From Candidatus Omnitrophota bacterium (GTDB lineage: Bacteria; Omnitrophota; Gorgyraeia; Duberdicusellales; 4484-171), in the NCBI GenBank assembly GCA_016939345.1, contig JAFGHG010000090.1:1-10322 (forward strand): DNA of 10,322 bases, written 5' to 3'. A program made the position numbers and the translations under genes. Positions 6,146 through 10,322 of the stretch are shown piece after piece. Below the pieces are notes generated by a model. That model made no database searches and was not told the DNA's origin. It was given only the letters and a program-made list of their open reading frames with translations. Each line of letters begins with the position of its first letter. Position 1 is the stretch's first letter.

Positions 6146-6945
6146 AGTGGCTGTTTAAGACTTTTTTTCTTTTCTTGAGTATTTTCCTCTGCTCTCTTAC
6201 TCTTCTTTTTTTGCGGCTTATTTTTTTCTTTTGGCCGGTAATAAAAATGAGGGCAGCAGCTTTTACTGTCCATGTTTTCGGCAGGATTTTTGTCTTCATT
6301 CTGGGGATTAAAGTCAAGATAACCGGCCAAAAAGAGCTGCTTAAGTCCCGGGGTGTTTTTTTAGTCAGCAATCACCTTGGCTACATTGACGGGATAGTAG
6401 CCACCAGCCTGACTCCTCTCATATTTGTTGCCAAGGCTGATATACGCAGCTGGCCCTTTTTCGGTTTTTTTACTTTTTTATCCGATACAGTATTTGTAAA
6501 CCGGCAAAATCCCGCACAAATAAAGAAGGAGATCGAGAAGATAACAGGGGTACTAAAAAATAAAGTCAATATCATAATTTTTCCTGAAGGCACATCTACC
6601 AATGGAGAAAAGCTGCTTCCTTTTAAGTCTTCTTTTTTTTCTGCTCCCCTGAAAGCCAGGGCTAAGATAGTTCCCTTAGTAGTAACTTACAAGAGCCTCA
6701 ACCATTGTGATATAGATAGCAGCAACCGAGACCTGGTCTACTGGTATGGTACGATGAAGTTTTTTCCTCATCTTTTGAATGTACTTAAACAGGACTCCAT
6801 AACGCTTGAGATAAAGGTTTGTTCTCCTTTAGAGATAAAAAACGAAAACCCTGCCCAGGAAAAACAGCTAAGAAAGGCAACTTCTGATGCTTGCTGGTCG
6901 ATAATCGGCAAAAACCTGAGCCGGGAAGATGCTTTGGCTGGTTAG
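6142..6945 (+). CDS. PlsC-family 1-acyl-glycerol-3-phosphate/lyso-aminolipid O-acyltransferase (OlsA/GlsA-like)
   Basis: The 267-residue protein starts with a strongly hydrophobic stretch (about residues 3-35, one or two membrane helices). It then has the acyltransferase core: V-S-N-H-L-G-Y-I-D with catalytic His78 and Asp83 (HX4D), V-F-V-N-R, and F-P-E-G-T-S with Glu149 to Ser152, which holds the glycerol-phosphate-like acceptor in PlsC. A V-P-L-V-V-T-Y segment follows, typical of the family. Known members acylate lysophosphatidic acid, or the lyso-lipid made by OlsB/GlsB. Its ATG shares bases with the TGA of the GNAT gene, which ties the two in translation and favours the aminolipid role over a general PlsC role. 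A housekeeping PlsC cannot be excluded. The enzyme should sit at the cytoplasmic face of the inner membrane. Confidence 0.9.
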   Translation: MKWLFKTFFLFLSIFLCSLTLLFLRLIFFFWPVIKMRAAAFTVHVFGRIFVFILGIKVKITGQKELLKSRGVFLVSNHLGYIDGIVATSLTPLIFVAKADIRSWPFFGFFTFLSDTVFVNRQNPAQIKKEIEKITGVLKNKVNIIIFPEGTSTNGEKLLPFKSSFFSAPLKARAKIVPLVVTYKSLNHCDIDSSNRDLVYWYGTMKFFPHLLNVLKQDSITLEIKVCSPLEIKNENPAQEKQLRKATSDACWSIIGKNLSREDALAG

Positions 6946-6977
6946 GATAATATTAGAAAAAATTCTACTTAATATCC

Positions 6978-7421
6978 GTGAGAGCTTTAGAAACATTTAT
7001 TGAGTATCAGGAAGCCAGCGCCTCCCTTTATAAGCTTTTTGCCGATAAGAACCCTTTAAAGAGAGATTTCTGGCTTGCCCTTCATATGGAAAAAAAGCTT
7101 TTGACCCGCTGGATGCGCACGATTTATCTTGGCATGGGGCCGGAAAAACTCGGCCTTATGCCCGGCAGGCTGGATATGGTTTTTTTGCAAAACTGCATAA
7201 ATTTTATAACCACTCAGATCGCAGCCTGGAAGAAAAAAGAATTGACTTTTGCCCAGGCTCTTTTAATATCAATAAAAGTTGAAAGCGTGTTACTGCAGAA
7301 AGGTTTTTTTAACAGGCATCAATCAGATGCCCCCATGTTGAAGCAGCTTCTGGGCAGCCTGGAGCGTTCATACCTGAATTTTTATGGCCGCCTGAAAGAA
7401 GCCCTTGAGATAGTGGGGTGA
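6978..7421 (+). CDS. Small helical protein with weak likeness to ferritin-like/rubrerythrin folds
   Basis: The 147-residue product looks like four long helices: about 3-23, 29-47, 84-108 and 118-145. The rhythm A-L-E-x-F-x-E-Y-Q-E-A-S-A-S-L-Y-K-L-F-A followed by F-W-L-A-L-H-M-E-K-K-L recalls rubrerythrin-type helices 1 and 2, and L-E-R-S-Y recalls helix 4. However, the ExxH metal motifs are absent: the positions where His is expected carry Leu41 (after Glu38) and a Tyr. If it is a relative, it has probably lost iron binding. The fold call is tentative. The start is GTG 6978, the only plausible one after an in-frame TAG at 6954-6956, and no ribosome site is visible. It lies 32 nt after the PlsC gene and 23 nt before the aldolase, so it is likely in the same operon. 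Confidence 0.7.
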   Translation: MRALETFIEYQEASASLYKLFADKNPLKRDFWLALHMEKKLLTRWMRTIYLGMGPEKLGLMPGRLDMVFLQNCINFITTQIAAWKKKELTFAQALLISIKVESVLLQKGFFNRHQSDAPMLKQLLGSLERSYLNFYGRLKEALEIVG

Positions 7422-7431
7422 AGTTCATCAA

Positions 7432-7437
7432 AGGAGG
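7432..7437 (+). promoter_or_regulatory. Ribosome binding site of the DRE-TIM aldolase gene
   Basis: AGGAGG within AAAGGAGGTTG, 7 nt before the ATG at 7445; the best-spaced site in the window and firm support for that start. Confidence 0.85.
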
Positions 7438-7444
7438 TTGAACC

Positions 7445-8398
7445 ATGTTTCGCGAGCAGATTAAAGTTTTAGATTGCACAATAAGGGACGGAGGCCTGAT
7501 CAACAACCACGATTTTGACAAGCGCCTGGTAAGGGAAGTCTATAAGGCTGTTAATGAAGCCGGGGTCGATTATATGGAGATAGGCTACCGCAATTCCAAA
7601 AAGCTTTTTTCGCCTAAAGAATACGGCCCTTGGAAGTTCTGCGATGATGAGGTGATCGAGGAGATTGTTTCCGGCATTGAGAAAAAAGCCAAGCTATCGG
7701 TTATGGTCGATATCGGCAGAGTAGACATGGAAGATGTCAAGCCGGCAAAAGACAGCCCCATAGACATGATAAGGGTAGCCTCTTATGTGAAGGATATCGA
7801 CAAAGCCATACACATGGTCAACCAGTTTCATGAAAAAGGCTATGAGACCACAATAAACATCATGGCCATATCGCGGGACCAGGGATTAGAGCTGGATGAG
7901 GCTCTGCATCAGATAGAAGAGGAAAGCAAGGCTGATGTTATCTACATCGTAGACAGTTTTGGCAACCTTTATCAGGAAACAGTAGAGCACCTGGTCAAAA
8001 GGTTCAAGGGCATAATCAAGACTAAAGAAGTCGGTTTTCACGGACACAACCACCAGCAGCTCGGCTTTTCTAATACAATAGAAGCCATAATCCATGACGC
8101 CAATTATCTTGATGCTACTATTTATGGCATTGGCCGGGCAGCAGGTAACTGCCCTTTGGAGCTTTTGATAGGTTTTCTAAAAAATCCCAAGTTTGATATC
8201 CGCCCGATACTTGATCTCATTTCCAACGAGTTTATACCTCTACGCGAAGAAATAGAGTGGGGCTATATTATTCCCTATGCCATATCCGGTATGATGAACG
8301 AGCATCCTAAGGCAGCTATGGCTCTGCGCAGCAGCGATAAAAAGGAGAATTACCGGGAATTCTATGAAAGCCTTATTAATGTTGGCTTTGGAGAGTAA
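7445..8398 (+). CDS. DRE-TIM metallolyase-fold aldolase (4-hydroxy-2-oxovalerate aldolase-like, HMGL family)
   Basis: The 317-residue protein has the core of the HMG-CoA lyase/DmpG TIM-barrel group. L-D-C-T-I-R-D-G-G at 9-17 supplies the catalytic Arg14 and metal-binding Asp15; G-F-H-G-H-N-H has His199 and His201 as the other metal ligands; G-I-G-R-A-A-G-N-C-P-L-E matches the conserved late loop. The R-D-G-G-x-x-N-N stretch fits the HOA-like subgroup, often annotated only as aldolase catalytic domain protein. True DmpG has a His three residues after the metal Asp as catalytic base; here that position is Leu18, so a classical 4-hydroxy-2-oxovalerate aldolase is doubtful. No acylating aldehyde dehydrogenase partner is nearby. 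Members of this subgroup occur beside surface-sugar and other biosynthetic genes. The substrate is unknown, probably a 2-oxo acid. The protein lacks signals for export. Confidence 0.88.
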   Translation: MFREQIKVLDCTIRDGGLINNHDFDKRLVREVYKAVNEAGVDYMEIGYRNSKKLFSPKEYGPWKFCDDEVIEEIVSGIEKKAKLSVMVDIGRVDMEDVKPAKDSPIDMIRVASYVKDIDKAIHMVNQFHEKGYETTINIMAISRDQGLELDEALHQIEEESKADVIYIVDSFGNLYQETVEHLVKRFKGIIKTKEVGFHGHNHQQLGFSNTIEAIIHDANYLDATIYGIGRAAGNCPLELLIGFLKNPKFDIRPILDLISNEFIPLREEIEWGYIIPYAISGMMNEHPKAAMALRSSDKKENYREFYESLINVGFGE

Positions 8399-8408
8399 CT
8401 GCAATCAA

Positions 8409-8531
8409 CGGTAAGGGTTAGGGTAACGAGGCCCGTATCGGTTAAGTTAGACGGTTACGTCAGTTATAAAAATTAATTACGATAAACATAACCGAATCAC
8501 GAAACGGGCATCGTAACCATAACCGTAACCC
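8409..8531. repeat. Inverted repeat of degenerate GGTTAN hexamers between the two aldolase genes
   Basis: The 151-nt gap 8399-8549 has no gene. The left end reads GGTAAG-GGTTAG-GGTAAC and the reverse complement of the right end reads GGTTAC-GGTTAT-GGTTAC, each followed by a GCCCGT block (8431-8436, and ACGGGC at 8504-8509). Comparing 8409-8436 with the reverse complement of 8504-8531 gives about 22 identities in 28. More GGTTA copies lie inside both arms (for example 8440-8444 and 8453-8457). The whole could fold into a long hairpin. It ends 18 nt before the next ATG and may also break the transcript. Confidence 0.7.
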
Positions 8532-8549
8532 AGAGACATTATTACAAAT

Positions 8550-9179
8550 ATGGACATCAGTAAGTTCAAAGAACTGCCGATAATGGGGATTGTCCGGGGC
8601 TTGGATAAAGAACAGGCTGAGCCGTTTTTTGAGTGTGTTGCAGCCAGCGGCTTGAAGACAATTGAATTTGCTTTAAACAGCCAGCAGGCTGTAAGCCTGA
8701 TAAAGGCATTTGTCCGCCTGTCAAAAGATAGGCTAACAATCGGAGCCGGTACAGTATTGAATTTAGAAGATGCAAAAAAAGCCCTTGATGCCGGAGCTAC
8801 TTTTATTGTTTTGCCTGTTCTGATAAGCGAAGTCGTTGATTACTGCCGGGATAAAGCCATTGCTGTTTTTCCCGGAGCTCTCACCCCGCAGGAGATATAC
8901 CGGGCCTGGTGCCAGGGCGCTACCATGGTCAAAGTCTTTCCGGCAAAAGTCTTTGGGCCTTCTTACTTCAAAGAAGTAAAAGCTCCTTTTGATGATATGG
9001 AGCTTTTAGCCTGCGGCGGGGTCAATGCCCAGAACATTAGCGGTTATTTTTCAGCAGGAGCAAGCGCTGTTGCTTTTGGCTCTAGTATATTCAAAAAAGA
9101 CTTGCTGAAAAATAAAAAATATCCCCAGATAAGCTCGGCAGTAAAAGCCTTGATCCAGGCTTACAAAAAATTAAAATGA
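8550..9179 (+). CDS. KDPG/KHG aldolase family protein (Eda-like) with variant active site
   Basis: The 209-residue length and motifs fit the class I aldolase family that splits 2-keto-3-deoxy-6-phosphogluconate (or 4-hydroxy-2-oxoglutarate) into pyruvate and an aldehyde. The Schiff-base lysine is Lys128 in M-V-K-V-F-P-A, the catalytic Glu is Glu39 in I-E-F-A-L-N, Thr68 lies in G-A-G-T-V-L-N, and A-C-G-G-V-N-A-Q-N is the phosphate loop region. Two positions differ from E. coli Eda: the Arg four residues after the catalytic Glu is Asn43, and the S-P-G triad is Leu88-Pro89-Val90. These line the substrate pocket, so another 2-oxo acid is possible. No Entner-Doudoroff dehydratase is nearby. The ATG has only a weak upstream site. 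Its TGA overlaps the ATG of the deaminase gene. Confidence 0.88.
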   Translation: MDISKFKELPIMGIVRGLDKEQAEPFFECVAASGLKTIEFALNSQQAVSLIKAFVRLSKDRLTIGAGTVLNLEDAKKALDAGATFIVLPVLISEVVDYCRDKAIAVFPGALTPQEIYRAWCQGATMVKVFPAKVFGPSYFKEVKAPFDDMELLACGGVNAQNISGYFSAGASAVAFGSSIFKKDLLKNKKYPQISSAVKALIQAYKKLK

Positions 9180-9655
9180 AGAAAGATAAAGATTCAGAAT
9201 TTATGAAGATAGCTATAAAAGAAGCAAAAAAAAATCTGAAAAAACCTGCCGGAGGCCCTTTCGGAGCCTGTATCGTAAAAAACAACAAGGTTTTAGCCAG
9301 AACCCGCAATACTGTGTTTGAATCTGATGCAACCTGTCATGCCGAAATAAATGCCATCAGAAAAGCTTCAAGGAAGCTTAAGAGTTTTGACCTTTCAAAG
9401 TGCACCATTTATTCAACTGCTGAACCCTGCCCGATGTGTTTTAGCGCAATACACTGGGCCAGGATAAAAAGGGTCGTCTTTGGAGCGGGAATATCCGACG
9501 CAAAAAAAACAGGATTCAGAGAACTGGATATAAGCAATAAAAAGATAAAAGCTATAGCCGGTTTAAAAATTAGAATAGACTCAGGCATCATGAAAGAGCA
9601 GTGCCGGGGATTGTTAGAAGCTTACAAAACAAAAGGAAAAAAATTTATTTATTAA
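9176..9655 (+). CDS. Nucleobase/nucleoside deaminase, guanine deaminase (GuaD)-like
   Basis: The 159-residue protein has the zinc-dependent cytidine/deoxycytidylate deaminase fold. H-A-E at 55-57 gives the zinc-binding His and proton-shuttling Glu, and E-P-C-P-M-C at 83-88 gives Cys85 and Cys88. The N-terminal G-G-P-F-G-A-C-I-V-K, the later A-I-H-W-A-R, and the D-A-x-x-x-G-F-R-E stretch resemble Bacillus subtilis GuaD, which is of nearly the same length (156). The likely reaction is guanine to xanthine plus ammonia, in the cytoplasm. A tRNA adenosine deaminase (TadA) is the main alternative, but the G-F followed by an acidic segment and the aromatic tail (K-F-I-Y) fit GuaD better. It is translationally coupled (ATGA) to the Eda-like aldolase and is followed 13 nt later by the NYN gene. 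Confidence 0.87.
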   Translation: MKKDKDSEFMKIAIKEAKKNLKKPAGGPFGACIVKNNKVLARTRNTVFESDATCHAEINAIRKASRKLKSFDLSKCTIYSTAEPCPMCFSAIHWARIKRVVFGAGISDAKKTGFRELDISNKKIKAIAGLKIRIDSGIMKEQCRGLLEAYKTKGKKFIY

Positions 9656-9657
9656 AA

Positions 9658-9664
9658 AAAGGAG
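9658..9664 (+). promoter_or_regulatory. Ribosome binding site of the NYN-domain gene
   Basis: AAAGGAG ends 4 nt before the ATG at 9669 and lies immediately after the deaminase stop codon. Confidence 0.65.
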
Positions 9665-9668
9665 TGTT

Positions 9669-10223
9669 ATGGAGAGATTGATGATCTTTATCGATGCCGA
9701 ATACGTTGTCCAGAAATTAAGAGAGATAAAAGGCGGAAGAAAAAGCATAAGGCGAAAAGACATACGCTGGGATAATATAATCAAGTGCATCACCGCCAAG
9801 TCCCGGCTTATCAGAAGCTATTACTACTCTTCAGAGTTCAGTAAAGAGGAGAACCCCCAGACCTACCAGGAACAGCAGGATTACTTTTCAAGCCTTAAAG
9901 ACGAAATCCCTTATCTTGAGATAAAGCTGGGCAGGCTTGTTCATGTGCATAACGGCTGGGTGCAGAAAGGAGTGGATGTCAAAATAGCACTTGATATGTA
10001 TTCCAAGGCTGTTACTGACCAGTATGATACCGCTGCCCTTATCTCAGGAGACTCTGATTTCGCCGATGTTATCCACGATATAAAAGAAAAATACGGAAAA
10101 CACGTAGAATTGTATACCTTTGACAGGAATATCCATCAGGCTTTAAGGATGGCTCCTGATAAGCACATTGTTATCGACGCGGCAACAGGCAGAAAATACG
10201 GTTTTTGGTCAAGCCAGCGTTGA
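9669..10223 (+). CDS. NYN-domain (LabA/DUF88-like) putative ribonuclease
   Basis: The 184-residue protein has the PIN-like NYN fold motifs. F-I-D-A-E-Y-V near the start gives Asp9; K-G-V-D-V-K-I-A-L-D-M gives Asp103 and Asp109; I-S-G-D-S-D-F-A gives Asp128 and Asp130. These acidic residues form the Mg-dependent active site of family nucleases, which mostly cut RNA. The segment S-Y-Y-Y-S-S-E and the G-R-L-V-H-V-H-N-G-W region are usual for the LabA group between the first and second acidic motif. No OST-HTH or other RNA-binding domain is fused. The gene is the last of its unit, with an intrinsic terminator 50 nt after its stop. Link to the deaminase and aldolase upstream is by transcription only; no shared pathway is evident. 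Confidence 0.9.
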   Translation: MERLMIFIDAEYVVQKLREIKGGRKSIRRKDIRWDNIIKCITAKSRLIRSYYYSSEFSKEENPQTYQEQQDYFSSLKDEIPYLEIKLGRLVHVHNGWVQKGVDVKIALDMYSKAVTDQYDTAALISGDSDFADVIHDIKEKYGKHVELYTFDRNIHQALRMAPDKHIVIDAATGRKYGFWSSQR

Positions 10224-10272
10224 ATAATCCAGGATATGGTAATTTTTTGCGGTAGTTTTTTAATAACTGCAT

Positions 10273-10300
10273 AAAGCTTTGCTAAATAAAGCTTTTTTTT
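10273..10300 (+). terminator. Intrinsic terminator after the NYN gene
   Basis: AAAGCTTT at 10273-10280 pairs with AAAGCTTT at 10288-10295 across a 7-nt loop (GCTAAAT), and five more T follow to 10300. The stem is AT-rich, so of moderate strength, but stem plus T run is the standard layout. It ends the 8550-10223 unit. The 99 nt after the NYN stop hold no gene. Confidence 0.75.
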
Positions 10301-10322
10301 AACAAAAAATAAACATCTTGAC

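Noticed and set aside
6105..6371. Minus-strand basic ORFs opposite the PlsC N-terminus
   Set aside because: They mirror the T-rich codons of the hydrophobic N-terminus of PlsC and show no ribosome site or domain.
8409..8531. CRISPR-like or iteron array
   Set aside because: Units are six bases, degenerate and arranged as inverted arms; no spacers of regular length, no cas or rep genes.
9176..10223. Deaminase plus NYN nuclease as a new defence module
   Set aside because: Both look like ordinary housekeeping-type family members, the deaminase is coupled to an aldolase instead, and no defence-typical gene or mobile element is near.
10317..10322. CTTGAC at the end of the window as a -35 element
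   Set aside because: The matching -10 would lie outside the window, so it cannot be supported.

Overview
The window is one continuous run of plus-strand bacterial genes, tightly packed, with AT-rich but not extreme composition. Shine-Dalgarno sites of the AGGAGG type precede some genes and are absent before others, and several genes share overlapping stop/start codons (ATGA). A probable LpxH-like lipid A enzyme end, a signal peptide and an aminolipid-type acyltransferase pair point to a diderm (Gram-negative) bacterium. The gene mix and the degenerate intergenic repeats remind me of uncultivated lineages such as Omnitrophota, but that is an impression, not a demonstration.

Region 1-2505: the C-terminal end of a metallophosphoesterase-like protein, a small Cys/His-rich zinc protein with its own extended -10 promoter, a hairpin plus a 7-nt-period repeat, and an ABC-F ribosome-associated ATPase. 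Region 2531-4201: a promoter placed almost on the start codon of metF (methylenetetrahydrofolate reductase), followed 16 nt later by an unusual potassium channel with an alpha-SNAP/TPR-like N-terminal half. Region 4202-4383 is non-coding and filled by a long degenerate inverted repeat.

Region 4387-8398 looks like one transcription unit: a small exported helical protein, a DEDDh exonuclease overlapping it, an OlsB/GlsB-type N-acyltransferase overlapping an OlsA/GlsA-type PlsC acyltransferase, a small helical protein weakly resembling ferritin-like proteins, and a DRE-TIM aldolase. The acyltransferase pair probably makes an amino-acid-containing membrane lipid such as an ornithine or glycine lipid. 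Region 8399-8549 holds a second, different inverted repeat built of GGTTAN hexamers.

Region 8550-10300: a variant KDPG/KHG-type aldolase overlapping a guanine-deaminase-like CMP/dCMP-fold enzyme, then a NYN-domain nuclease, closed by an intrinsic terminator. The last bases after the terminator belong to the next unit. I see no tRNA, rRNA, CRISPR array, transposase or prophage gene. The most unusual items are the channel fusion, the three kinds of degenerate short-period intergenic repeats, the near-leaderless metF arrangement and the active-site substitutions in both aldolases. I did not find a convincing new multi-gene system.
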